Below, one piece after another: positions 50,046 through 61,102 of a stretch of DNA of 64,000 nt. The notes beneath the pieces were generated by a model that saw only the letters and a list, made by a program, of their open reading frames with translations, had not been told where the DNA came from and did not search any database. Numbering within the stretch: the stretch's first letter is position 1; the number at the start of each line of letters is the position of its first letter. This DNA is from Neoechinorhynchus agilis (lineage: Eukaryota; Acanthocephala): assembly GCA_051530055.1 (NCBI GenBank), contig CM121342.1, positions 14,322,001 through 14,386,000 of the forward strand, given 5' to 3'. The position numbers were made by a program, and so were the translations under genes.

Positions 50046-50346
50046 AAACAACGAATACGTTGGCGAGCGAATTTTTTGAGTAATAAACGAAACTTAGAAT
50101 TTGCAATAACTACGGCTTTTTGCTTGAGTTTGCGAAGTTTGATTTTTTTAAGCATTTTGGTTTGTGTTTGTATTAGTTCTAACTTTTATTTGTTAACCAA
50201 ACAGAAAAATTGGAACCGTGTTTCCTATAAAATCTTGCCAAGCAAGAAATCTCCCCGTGCATTTATTTCGCGATCATTCATTCAAACACACACAAATATA
50301 TGACTAACTATATGCTTTAATTATTTTGTTTCAAACGCTTTAATAT
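50046..50346. other. Spacer with an AT-rich open frame
   Basis: A plus-strand frame at 50076-50303 has one hydrophobic run but no ATG start; I do not call it. Confidence 0.35.
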
Positions 50347-50844
50347 TTACTCCGTTGGACTACTTCTAAGCACGGATTCGATGTAATCTGCAAGTTTAAC
50401 ATCTTTTTTGGTTATACCACCCTCATCGTGGGTTGTGAGTTCGATTGAGACCTAACGAAAGCTCAATCACGATTTTGCACTTACCGAAGTAATCACCTGA
50501 TTATAGACATTCCTGAATTCCGGATGATGACGGATACGTTCAGCATAAAGAGCTACTCTTGTCATAAATCCAAAAGCCTTATTCATGGAAAAAGAGAAGA
50601 TTTGAATTTGAAAGTCAAAAAACGTACCGCATTGAAATCTTTAAAGCTGAATTCCCTGTAAAGCGAATCTCGTTCCGCTTTTATTCGCCACCCTTTACTG
50701 ACGAGTGGTCTAAGGAGATCATCTCGTTCTGATCCTTGGAGCTTTAAATTCTAAACGAATAACGAAGAAGTTGAGCAAAAATGTGTTGAACTGAACCGCA
50801 CGAGAATTTTAGTTATAACCCGCACAAAATCGTACTTCGGTCAT
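50347..50844 (-). CDS. PCBD1: Pterin-4a-carbinolamine dehydratase (DCoH/PCBD)
   Basis: Four small exons join in frame to 109 residues: 50836-50844 (MTE), 50628-50750, 50485-50577, 50347-50451. Introns are 85, 50 and 33 nt, all GT-AG. Readable motifs are [25 protein letters not shown] (the paired catalytic His), [18 protein letters not shown] and LADYIES. These match animal PCBD proteins along their full length (about 104 residues). The enzyme dehydrates 4a-hydroxytetrahydrobiopterin, recycling the cofactor of aromatic amino acid hydroxylases; vertebrate PCBD also dimerises HNF1. An in-frame stop upstream supports the ATG at 50844. No disabling change is seen. No exon is long enough to stand out as an ORF. 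Confidence 0.92.
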
Positions 50845-51969
50845 GTAAAGACAAGAGTCGTTCCTTGGTTAGCGAATAGAAAGAGAACGCGCAATGTGTG
50901 TTACTCACGAACTATGTGAGTGTTGTTTATCGAATTCGTAAGTGAATGTGCGAATGTAAGACTCACGTTTGCCATGCGTTTGCTAGTGAATGCGGAGATT
51001 CGCTGAAGTTGCAGTAATCGTTGAATTGGCGTCATTGGAACAAATTCTAATGGCTTGCGGACAATTAATCTGAAAGTTATTAAAAAAAAGACCTTAATGA
51101 AAAACACTAAGTTCACTCTTGAAAAATAATCTGGAACGCAAAAAGATTCGAGTGTTATGGTGCCGAATTCTCCTTCAAACAGTCACTTATAACCAGAAAA
51201 TACTGAGGCTAAAAAACCAATCCATGCCAGCTAAGTTTATCGATCTCGTGTTTAAAAGTCAATTAAAGATTGTTCTGTATTCATGAATTTTAAAGCGGGT
51301 TGTTTATCGTAGTACAACACACTAAATCCGACAAAAGTGAAATTTTCGTTGTGCATTTATCGATCTTATATGATGTCGAAAATGAAGGCAAAGTGAAGGA
51401 AGATGACAGGTTTTTTCCTATCAGGTTTTTGTGATTTGGCCAGCTGTACAATTTGATAGAATGAAACCGTTCGCACAATCCGATATTATTAACAAGATAT
51501 CGGAATAACCGCTTTGTAAACTCAAATAAATTATTCTATTTCATAGTTTGTAATAATCTAAAGCAACTTTTGACTGCTCGACGGTTAGTAGTTTATTTTG
51601 AAATAGCAGCATCTGATTTTGGTCAAAAAAATTGGAAGCAGAGGCGCTACTAAAATTTGAACAAAATATTCGCCCAATCTGCTATAGACTTACAAGAGTC
51701 ACGAGAGATTCAATGCAAGTTAAAGTATATTTAGAAGATAAGACTACGAGTTTGTTATCAGCTTCAATATTATCTTGCGAAAGCATCGGTCGACTGGTAA
51801 ACGAAGAGAGTTACCGTCTTTAAAATTAAGAGACTGTTTTTATATGATACAAAAAATTAAAGGAATGCATTATATTTCGGAACAATATTGTGCCTTTATC
51901 AAAGTTGCGTGTAAGTTTTCTACATGCGATTGTGCCTCCGAAATATCGGATTCAGTAAATAAATTACTT
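50845..51969. other. No assigned gene
   Basis: A minus-strand piece at 50960-51100 (PLEFVPMTPIQRLLQLQRIS) followed by a GTGAGT donor looks exon-like but has no partner or family. Open frames at 51632-51823 (+) show no motif. Confidence 0.3.
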
Positions 51970-52180
51970 CAATTTTTTCGACAAGTGCCTTTCGGGATCG
52001 AAACGTTCGGGCCCTCGGAGAATCCGCACTTCAGCTGGTTTCAGATATAGCGGAGCGGTTGATGGCGATGAAAAAGGACCCACGTGCGACAGCATTCCCT
52101 AGACAAAACATCTCCCTCGCAGTACAACGAGGGAATGCTGCCAGCGTGAGGAAAACTGCGGCTCCACAGAACATTATCTT
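51970..52180 (+). mobile_element. RLE LINE 3' end fragment
   Basis: The plus strand reads PFGIETFG, then SALQLVSDIAERLMAMKKDP, then NISLAVQRGNAASV in a neighbouring frame. This is the extreme C-terminus of the RLE element family, as at 6100-6280. It is strongly 5'-truncated with at least one frameshift. Confidence 0.75.
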
Positions 52181-52680
52181 TTAAAATTTATTCAATTAAA
52201 AAAATGTAAAACAATTCAATCCTCAAACAATTATGAGACTATCGTTCCTCAAGGTGTATCATGCTAAGAACAAATTTAGTGGTTACAAGTTAACGAAAGT
52301 GGTTCATTTCCTTCACTCACTGGTATTTCGCACACGAACAATGGAAGTATGTGAATTTTGAATAAAAAATGTAGCACTCAGAGACATTACTGTTGCGCGA
52401 CAATGTGAGAACATGTTAAGTCATCGAAAATTCAAAAAAATATGAATTCTCACATCGTCATTTTTAACCTTGTCTTAATGATTTCACTTTTATACAAATG
52501 ACTTAGACGCTAATTTGAACTGTTGAATTATATGAATCGAATAGATGATAAGCATTAAATATTCTTGATAATAGGGCGGCAAATGTTCATTGACTACTGA
52601 GATATTTAATAATTTTATATTTGGTGTAGAAAGTTTTATCAAAAAATCAGTCCTTTAGAAATCGTTTTAGTCAATCTTGT
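52181..52680. other. No recognisable gene
   Basis: AT-rich spacer between two retroelement fragments; nothing seen. Confidence 0.4.
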
Positions 52681-53467
52681 ATGAAAACTTGCGAGCTACG
52701 CTTTGATGAATGCCCCACTATGAAACGAGAAAATATGTTCAATCAATTCTTACTAACGCTGAAGAAACGTGGAAGGATTGACTCGGAAATATATAAAAAA
52801 ATCGATCCAGCAATCGGAAAGCACACAAAATGTACTCATTGGCTAAAATACATAACTCGCTATTTCCAATACTATCTTGACTACAAATGAATATTTTGAG
52901 CTATCAGAGGTATTAGCTGCCGGCGGATAAGCACACAGTATCATCGAGTGTGGAGTTCCTTGGAAAATTGAGGGCCCCCGGGAATACAGAATATAGAATG
53001 GTTTCTGCCGATGTCAGGTCTCTATTCACAAAAGTGCCATTGGAATCAGAGGTCAACCTCGTGATTCCTATACTTCAACGCAATTTAGAAGGATGGAATC
53101 TAGCCATAGGCAGAGATACGTGGATAATAATTTTATCCTAATCGGCAAATCCACAGAGACGGACAAGTTCTGCCGCATGTTGAATTCAAAGCACAGCAAC
53201 ATTCAATGGACCGTAGACTCGGAGAATAACAATACGATCCCACATTTTGAACGTTTTGATATCTCGACAAGAGCAGAGTTTGCAACCATTGTATATAGGA
53301 AGATAGATATACAGATGGACATAAAATTGCCAGGATTATGTCGCTGTTTGATCGTGCCTAAAATTCCTTACACCGAATGTGAAGTCATTTATGGGCAAAA
53401 CCAACAATTTGTAAAGATAGCCGTGAGTTTTTTCATTTTGAATTTTGAATTCATTTTTGAGTTCTAG
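52681..53467 (+). mobile_element. Penelope-like element fragment (reverse transcriptase)
   Basis: Plus-strand frames carry typical Penelope RT blocks: MVSADVRSLFTKVPLESEV (the S-x-DV-x-SLFT-x-VP motif), RYVDNNFILIG (RYVDD box with the second Asp changed to Asn), LNSKHSNIQWTVDSE and ATIVYRKIDIQMD. The spacing between the first and second block is shortened, so internal sequence is lost. No GIY-YIG domain follows. The altered catalytic box makes this copy inactive. Confidence 0.8.
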
Positions 53468-53759
53468 AAATAAACATTTTCGTCGCTTCCTCTCTTCATC
53501 TACCAACTGAATTTGTCACAGAAACGCGCCTGTAACTGTAATATTTCGAACATTCGCCTGCTTTTCGATGAACGCAATGTCCACATTCTGCATTGGTTCA
53601 ATCAATTGTCTTCTTTTGGGAACTGTTTGGTCGTGCCTACAACTATTGCTCCAACCAAGATTCCCTCAATAATGAGTTAGAGTTTCTTGTGATTATGCTC
53701 AAAAGAAAAGGCTACCAGCGCTGGTTTATTTCAACTTATCATAAGCGGTCGATTTGATT

Positions 53760-55120
53760 AAATGCTTCAGATGTTTTCAATGAGTTCTTGGCGTCGGAAT
53801 CTATTCCAATTAATTTTTTAATTTCCTCGACCGAGTTCGAGCACTGATCGAGATTGGGGCCCGTAACGAAAATTGATTATCCGTTGGATCTGCGTCTTAA
53901 TCGGGAACAACAATAACCACGCTGAACTTTTCTTCTAACGCTTTTATAGCTTCTCCATTTGCACCGATGATTGTTGAGCGCTAGTTCATTTTAATTTCAA
54001 ATAAGCGGTCGATTTGATTGAATGCTTCGGATGTTTCCATTGAATTCTTGTCGTCGGGATCCATTCCAATTAATTTTTTTATTTCTTCGATCGCATTCGA
54101 GCACTGATAGAGATTGAAGCCCCTAACGATAAATTGATTATCCGTTGGATCTGCGTCCTCATCGGGAGCAACAATCACCACGTCGAACCTTTCTTCTAAC
54201 GCTTTTATAGCTTCTCCATTAGTACCGATGATTGTTGAGCGCTGGTTCATTTTAACTTCCACTAAGCGATCGATTTGATTTGATTGAATGCTTCGAATGT
54301 TTCCATTTAGTTGCCGTTAAATTAAGTATCTTGGGCGTTAATCATTCTGCATCCTCAATGGAGGATACAGTTCCTATAAAAATAACACCTCCTTCATTTC
54401 CTTTCGGAAAGCGGATATCTATGGATACAATTTGATTAATAACTTTTTTAAGATTTGATCCACCGCGACCTATTAGACTCCCATGGTACCAGAAGAGAAT
54501 CTTGACAATCTTCACAATTTTTTGGACGTTTTGAGCACTCTTGTTGCTTCTAATAACTTCTTTCCAAAGACCGTCAACGAAAGATTTAAATCGAAAGGGA
54601 ATTTGACTAATACGTCCAAATTGAACATAATTGGTAATATATGAAATTTCATATTTCTATAAATTTCGTTCGACAGCGAAGACGGAAACTGAACCTCTAT
54701 ATGAACCGCTTCCTTTTAATCTTCAACGATTTTGTTTATCCGTCCATAAACGATGTGCACGTCAGTATTGGTGCCGTACACACGGATTAGATCCAGAGAG
54801 TTTCCGGCTTTTTCACGAAAAGTGCCTACCAGGGCCCGGTATTGTTCTCTCAAAGTCTTTAGATATATTTGCGTTACAAAGAAGTCAGCAAAGGCTGCTG
54901 CTTCTCGAACTTCCCTTGCGTATATTTGCTTTTCAACGCGTTGACCCATACTTTCAGTAACCTTTTTAATCTCTTGCAAAGCAATATTGGCATTTTGTCC
55001 GTAAAGCAATATCTTGTCTTTGTGATTGCAATCAATGTTGACCTTTAGTACCTCGTGGACCTTCTTGAATAAACCACTTCGGTCAAAGAAACGCATATAG
55101 TGTATAGCATTCTGTCATCA
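53760..55120 (-). pseudogene. Vigilin-like multi-KH gene, left arm copy of an inverted duplication
   Basis: Minus-strand reading begins MRFFDRSGLFKKVHEVLKVN at 55096 and runs to 54716. A KH core SLIGRGGSNLKKVINQIVS lies at 54400-54490. Two tandem KH units (54262-53995 and 53990-53760) follow, with STIIGTNGEAIKALEERFDV in the first. GxxG loops (GRGG, GTNG) mark KH RNA-binding folds, and the rows of KH units suggest the vigilin/HDLBP type. Blocks are in different frames, with stops at the same points as the right arm copy (61103-62650), so decay predates the duplication unless unrecognised introns bridge them. The two arms look more than 99 percent identical over at least 700 bp. Confidence 0.7.
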
Positions 55121-56993
55121 TCATAGGAAGCTATACAAGCGAATGCGGAATTAACTAATTAATGATCCAACCAATCACAGCAATAAAAGGTATGGGCATA
55201 CCTACATTGCGAACAAAATGGTGCAACGTTGAACAATCAAATCTAGGGCTTAAAAGGGTTTCGCATGCCCTAAAAAATATAATTAATAATAATTAACTAT
55301 TATTTAATGCACCGAATGCATTACCCGCAAATCATATTTCGGTATTACTTCTCAAAAGTATTACGCAATTGGCTTTGAAGATTACTGTAATATTTTCTAC
55401 TATGAATCGTTCACAACGATCTTATATTCATTATCATATTATGAAAATTCTAAAAAACGATGATATGACCTTTTACTATTCTCGGGGCATTTAAATTACA
55501 AATAATTTTTGTAAAAATAAACTTATTTTCAAACATAAAGAAAATCGTTTTGGATGATGCTTAAAACTACCTGCCAGTAAGGTATTAAAAATCAATGGGA
55601 AACGCGGCGCATATACGGTCCCCGACCTGCGAACCTAATCCATATTTTAGTCATGCTAACTTAATCTTACACTGACCAATATGAAAACGTGCCCGACATG
55701 GTCAATAAAGAAAAGACCAAAACTTTGAGAGGGAAACATCACCCTTTGACTTAGCTAGATGAAGTTCTCTACCGTATAAGAAAAACGACTTTGGCTTGGT
55801 TTTTGGGAACTGATATGTCAACCGTTTTGAGAAATGAGAATTAGCCACCAAAGAGTCACTGATGTACAGCAGAGCAGCTAATTGGTTGCATCGAAAAATA
55901 ATTTTATTGAGGCATTGAACAAGGAAATTCTAAGGGATTACAGTTTGAATCTCTTATCCAGGAGATAATTTTTGTAGAAGTCACATGTTACCAAATCATA
56001 CCCGCTATCCTGAAAAGCACCGCTTGAGAGGTAACCGTTGGTCTAACGGAGCATTACAGTAAAAAAGTGAAGGTGTTAGCCGTGAAAGTAGGACTCGGTA
56101 GCTCGAGTAGTTGTTTTTATTCATTTGTGCGAAGGATCATTGGAGTCGACCCCAGATTTGAAGATAAATCTTAAAATATATTTGTAGCAACGAATTTAAT
56201 AGGTCCGAGCTGCCAAGCGCTCCATACGTCTCTACCCCGAAGGGGACAAAATAGTGGGCACTTGCTAAATCCCTATATTTTCGTACCTTCCTCCCTTCCG
56301 CTGCACTGGCTGCACCTTCAGGGATTTAACGAGAGTACGGAATGTTGCTTACTGTGAGGGTATTAACACGCGTGGCGTCCTGAAGAAAGCATTTGCCCTC
56401 CCGCCACGGAGAGACCGAAATTCCGTCAGGCCGACGTCCGTCTAGTCGGCAAAGATGGGCGGGTTACAATATTTTGGGGAAGTTCGCCGTTCTCAACGCC
56501 CGAGAAATTACGCTATTGATCTCAGAATGCAACATCAACTTCCATTGTAAATAATGATTCTAAATGAAAAGTGATCTATTGTGTATTTCAGTCCTCCTTA
56601 ATAACACCACCATATAACATCGCTTAAGTTGATTTAGAGATTTCGGCATTCCACTGTGGACTGCCAGTTTTTATTCTGTTAAATTTGAAACATATGCCTC
56701 ACTAAATTACTCTAAATGTTACCTTAGAATAAAGGACAGATCAGCTTCCTTTAGCCGGCTTTTGGCCGATAATCCCCCAACAGTTGCACGTATATCTCTT
56801 TTCACAGAACTTTAATCTGCAATGATCTCTAAACTTACAAACGACTGCATAATCACGCCCGGGATCTCGTAGTGCAAATCAGAGTTACTTCCTCTGTTTT
56901 TAAATAATGGAAATAGCGTTTTCCATATTATCGAAAATTTCAATCGAATGACCGACGAATGGAAGTGAAAAGGCGACTGGGATTGTAATTTTA
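55121..56993. other. 1.87-kb segment present only in the left arm
   Basis: The right arm joins the Tigger end directly to the KH gene at 61082/61085. Here the same two borders are 1.87 kb apart. The segment holds an RLE LINE fragment (56210-56527). A short stretch near 55790-55840 with DMSTVLRNE may be a second CENP-B-type helix remnant. The rest is unassigned. Confidence 0.55.
56210..56527 (-). mobile_element. RLE LINE internal fragment
   Basis: The complement matches 5815-6140 base for base over most of its length: the ISRALRTANFP region, the endonuclease core and VPFGVETYGALGSS. RPDG is damaged and frames are broken. Both ends are cut, unlike simple 5' truncation, so later rearrangement removed the 3' end. 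Confidence 0.75.
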
Positions 56994-57533
56994 CTGTAGA
57001 ATGTCGTTTATCTGAATTTATTGGGACCGGACACCATTCAGGTACGGGATTTTTCGGATAACCAAAAACATTGTTGTGTTCCCTACATTCGGACAACGTG
57101 GTTTAAAAACGCAAAACTGTTGTAGAATTATACAATTTTAGCATTATTGTTCAAAATAATATCTAATATTTCTTGGTGTCGTTGCAAACCTTTTTTTCGC
57201 CAACTGTACTATAGACGTTCCGCTTTCGCCTTTCTTAAGACGATTAAATACTTCAAGTTTTGTTTCTGTGTTCAAGACGTTGCGATTTCATTTAGAATTT
57301 GAAACCATAATAGTTCACAACTAACAAAGGAATGCGTTTGTACTGAATTATTCGAAAATAAACGGATCCAATATCCCACGCAGATGATTACCAAATCAAG
57401 AATTCCCTATCATTAGGGAAAGCGAACTCGCCTTAAAGCATTTTGCGGTTAGAAAACGCACTAATATAAACTTCATGTGGTCGACAAAAATATATCCGGA
57501 TAATTAACGTTTGGGATAATTGACGTTTCACTG
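56994..57533 (-). mobile_element. Tigger/pogo-type DNA transposon, internally deleted 540-bp copy (left arm)
   Basis: Terminal inverted repeats are CAGTGAAACGTCAATTATCC (at the 57533 side) and, less exact, CTGTAGAATGTCGTTTATCTG (56994 side). The interior keeps a CENP-B-type helix-turn-helix remnant (complement of about 57142-57288, LEVFNRLEKGES) and lacks the DDE domain. It is the same length as the copy at 60543-61082 and differs at only a few positions. It is a non-autonomous derivative. Confidence 0.75.
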
Positions 57534-57645
57534 AATGCACCTAATTTCACGAAGCCATAGCAGCCATCTACAATATTTATCAAAATACATGTTGTAGTGA
57601 GTTGTCTTGCTGTCCAGAGATTATTTTAAATAAGTAAAATTATAG

Positions 57646-58129
57646 TCGGCTGGGCGATAACTTGTACTTGCAAACAATATCGACTGAAGAGGCAAGGAAA
57701 ACCTTGTGAAATATTTCGAATATAAATGAGTAACGAAAGCACCGGGGGCAGGATTCGCCAACGCACAATTGGCAATAGTTGAGTATCGGTCGAACCTACG
57801 AGAAGGCTGTCTATGTTGAGCAACTCCCTTTTTGATTCCTTGTAATGTCTGAACAATGTAAACCTTCTCACATTGTGAACAAGGAATTAAATATACTCAA
57901 CTCATATGGCTAACCTTCCACAAATTCTGCTCGTTTTAGATGTTGCAGGTCAAACAAAGAGTAAGAGGCGAAGTGATGAAAAATGTAAATTCTCCTGTTA
58001 GAGTCTGAAGATTGCATTCAAGCTTAACCATTTTCGAAGTAAATTTCGTTTCCACTACGTAAATTATATCGCTGGGTCTCCAATTTCAATCAAATTTAAA
58101 ATGGGATTCGCACATCACACTCTCTCCTT
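57646..58129. other. Spacer of the inverted duplication, no gene seen
   Basis: A minus-strand frame at 57626-57871 overlaps the arm border and has no motif. Confidence 0.35.
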
Positions 58130-58745
58130 CAAGCTCAACACCTTTAAAATTTATCTCCTCAAACGTCTCTGACATTTAGGAAACTCTTCACCCGATCTCT
58201 ACAAATTTTACTTCAGCTTTATTTTATCCTCTCTCACCTACGATTATCCCGTCTTCTGCGGTCTATCCAAATCTCAAATCCGTCGTCTTGAAGTGTTTCA
58301 TAAAAGAGCATCTAAAATTTGCACAACTGACTTCGCCCCGCTCAAAGAGTGCCTTGATACTATTTTTATTAAATAATGAAAACGCCTCTCAACACTACAA
58401 CCACAATTTTTACCACATATCACCCCATTTTCACATGAGCACAATACTCGTAATCATAATTCGTTTCATCCTCCTTCGAACTCGAATCTGCATCTAACTC
58501 CGCTCCTTTTCCCCATTGCCCGATCTTCTCGGATATCATAACAAGAAGTGAACCTGAGGAAAGACCAACCTTACAAACGCTCCTGCAAACAATATTCGCC
58601 ATTTCCCACAAGAACGGGCATAACAAGACTTGATATTCTCACCCGAACGAACATCCCCATCCTGAAATGCTCAATCGAATAGACTTCCCCAGACCGGACA
58701 TTCCCACCCGAACTAACATACCAATAGAAATATCCAGAATATGTA
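58130..58745 (+). mobile_element. LINE-A 3' end fragment
   Basis: Plus-strand sequence parallels the minus-strand copy at 1440-2060, including LLNNENASQHYNHNF and the degenerate CCGGACATTCCCACCCGAA repeats at its end (58620-58740). It has several frame breaks and no RT core, so it is a strongly 5'-truncated copy. Confidence 0.7.
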
Positions 58746-58951
58746 TATGTTTATGAGGACCCAAATGTGCATGGGTCTAATTTCTTGCTGTTATTATATG
58801 ACTTAAAGCATTAGATATTATGCGTTTAAATAGTTATGGTACTTAAAGAAACTCTCTTGCCATTATTTCAAAGTTAGCTACAATCTTAGAGATACATTTC
58901 GAAAGGGTGATACATTGAAAGTGATTGAAATTGACTAAACTTATGCTGAAT

Positions 58952-59100
58952 TTACCGATTCAATAACGCCATCCATGTTCTAAGCTGTCGGTTGAAATTT
59001 CGTCCAATGAGATCAGCTCTGCCTTTTCGAATACTTGGAAAGCGCTTTAACACCTTTGGTATAAATCTCAGCTCTTCCTCATTTACATCGGCATTCCTCG
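58952..59100 (-). CDS. Exon-like fragment of unknown gene (terminal exon)
   Basis: After an acceptor-like CCCCATGTAG, the complement reads RNADVNEEELRFIPKVLKRF, continues through RKGRADLIGRNFNRQLRTWM and ends LLNR-stop. Composition is protein-like and the stop is clean. No upstream exon is convincing; a short ATG frame at about 59310 (MKMFKFAWDNSF) is possible. No family recognised. Confidence 0.3.
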
Positions 59101-59415
59101 CTACATGGGGACAATTTAATATGACTATATTTTTTTAATCTCATTTTTTTTATTCTGCGGAATTTTTAGTCGTAAATTTTACGCTACGTTCATTCCAAAA
59201 TTGTCAATAAATATTCATGGAATAGTTTGATTGGTTGAACCTGTTAATAAAATTTTTTGTTCAGCTATAAAGGAATTATCCCAAGCGAATTTAAACATCT
59301 TCATGAAGGCCTTAAAGGTTACTTTTTAAAAAAAACTTATTTTTATCAATAAAAATTTTGTCTGTTTATTTATAGATTTACATCGAGATAAATAGAAAGA
59401 ATAACGCCTTTATCT

Positions 59416-59838
59416 TTATTTCTTTTCTGAGTTCTCGCTTTCAGAATCGCGTTCGATTTGTTCTAATGTCTTCCTGTATTTCCGAAACAGCTCACCGGGC
59501 TCGATTAATCTGTTCTCGGGCGGTCTTGGAGGCAAATACAAATTTACATAAAATTCAGGCACAAATTGCCGATGGATTTCCAATCGTTGATAAATTCTAG
59601 CACTGAGGGCGTTGTTCAATGCCTGCTTACTTTCAGCACTGAAATGCACAATTCAACGTCTTCTCGAGCAGTACCACATTTGAACTGATCGTGGATCTTT
59701 TTCAAGGAACTCTGCGATTTTGTTTATTCCCTCCTGATTTCGCATCGAATTTTCTCCGAAGCTAATCTCCAGAAGCGCCTCCTCCATCTCTGAGAATTGG
59801 TCACATCCAAAACATTGATGTTGTCCGTTTTGATCCAT
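59416..59838 (-). pseudogene. Divergent homeodomain-like gene with an in-frame TGA
   Basis: From ATG at 59838 the frame reads MDQNGQHQCFGCDQF, then a homeodomain-like stretch: LLEISFGENS (helix 1), INKIAEFLEKDPRSVQM (helix 2 and turn), WYCSRRR (recognition helix). Trp48, Arg52 and Arg53 are kept, but the invariant Asn51 is Ser. A TGA follows at once (59653-59655). The same frame then stays open for 77 more codons, with FVPEFYVNLYLPPRPPENRL and an acidic end. Options are a protein of 61 residues, a pseudogene with one stop, readthrough, or removal of 59639-59674 (GTAC...TTCAG, 36 nt). That splice would restore the frame but delete the recognition helix. DNA binding in the usual manner is doubtful. 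Confidence 0.55.
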
Positions 59839-60414
59839 ATTTTCGGCTTGAGATTAATCCAATAGGGAATTCAATGAGTAAGTGTCTTAATTGAAAGAAG
59901 ATACCGTCTTTCAGCTTAACCTCATTCTGATGATCCGCAAATATTTACATATAAACCCTTCTTGTTGGTTAAGCAAAATGCTCGGTTGATGTGTACTTGA
60001 TCAGCGAATTGATAACTGCTCAGTTCTTAAAAACGTCGTCGATTTGTTTAGTAAACTCGAACTGGTTCCGAGATATGGATTACTTTTAAATCCGATATCA
60101 TGAGTGCGATTAATTCTCGTGTTTCGTCTTATGCTCTCTCTTTCGAATTTCTACTAAACAAAAAAACCGGCACTAATGATTCAATAACCAATTGTTTTCG
60201 AAGCTTGATAGTATGAAACAATCCAGCGAAGAACTTGATCAACTTCTTTGAAATGTCTTTTAAAGTTGAAAATAGTATTTCGCTCGATAGGCTGTCCTAT
60301 GTTGAATACTTAAAATAAGTGAATGAGAATATAAAAGCAATAGAAAAACTAAATTGCGCATTTGAAGAAATTGAGCACAAAGGGTATAGGGTAAATTTGG
60401 AAGCAGCAGTTTAG
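59839..60414 (+). other. Spacer with a small broken coding frame
   Basis: Near 60253 the plus strand reads MSFKVENSISLDRLSYVEYL, then a TAA at 60316-60318, then in the same frame NENIKAIEKLNCAFEEIEHK to a stop at 60412-60414. It looks like a short helical protein with one in-frame stop. No family recognised. Its end coincides with the border of the inverted duplication. Confidence 0.3.
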
Positions 60415-60542
60415 CCGACTATAATTTTGCTTATTCAAAATAATCTCTGGACAGCAAGACAACTCACTACAACATGTATTTTGAAAAATATTGTAGATGG
60501 CTGCTATGGCTTCGTGTTCAGTTTAAAAAAATTAGGTGCATT

Positions 60543-61082
60543 CAGTGAAACGTCAATTATCCCAAACGTTAATTATCCGGATATATTTTTGTCGACCACA
60601 TGAAGTTTATATTAGTGCGTTTTCTAACCGCAAAATGCTTTAAGGCGAGTTCGCTTTCCCTAGTGATAGGGAATTCTTGATTTGGTAATCATCTGCGTGG
60701 GATATTGGATCCGTTTATTTTCAAATAATTCAGTACAAACGCATTCCTTTGTTAGTTGTGAACTATTATGGTTTCAAATTCTAAATGAAATCGCAACGTC
60801 TTGAACACAGAAACAAAACTTGAAGTATTTAATCGTCTTGAGAAAGGCGAAAGCGGAACGTCTATAGTACAGTTGGCGGAAAAAAGGTTTGCAACGACAC
60901 CAAGAAATATTAGATATTATTTTGAACAATAATGCTAAAATTGTATAATTCTACAACAGTTTTGCGTTTTTAAACCACGTTGTCCGAATGTAGGGAACAC
61001 AACAATGTTTTTGGTTATCCGAAAAATCCCGTACCTGAATGGCGTCCGGTCCCAATAAATTCAGATAAACGACATTCTACAG
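60543..61082 (+). mobile_element. Tigger/pogo-type DNA transposon, internally deleted 540-bp copy (right arm)
   Basis: It begins CAGTGAAACGTCAATTATCC and ends GACATTCTACAG followed by TA, the target dinucleotide of Tc1/mariner/pogo elements. The 5' flank is TT, not TA. At 60786-60932 the frame reads TKLEVFNRLEKGESGTSI...RYYFEQ-stop, the CENP-B-type N-terminal helix-turn-helix of Tigger transposases. The DDE domain is absent. It abuts the KH gene, and an open frame (60980-61483) runs from its 3' end straight into the KH sequence. Confidence 0.75.
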
Positions 61083-61102
61083 TACAGAATGCTATACACT
61101 AT

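Noticed and set aside
56812-57096. 94-codon minus-strand ORF as a gene
   Set aside because: It is the Tigger terminus running into unrelated flank.
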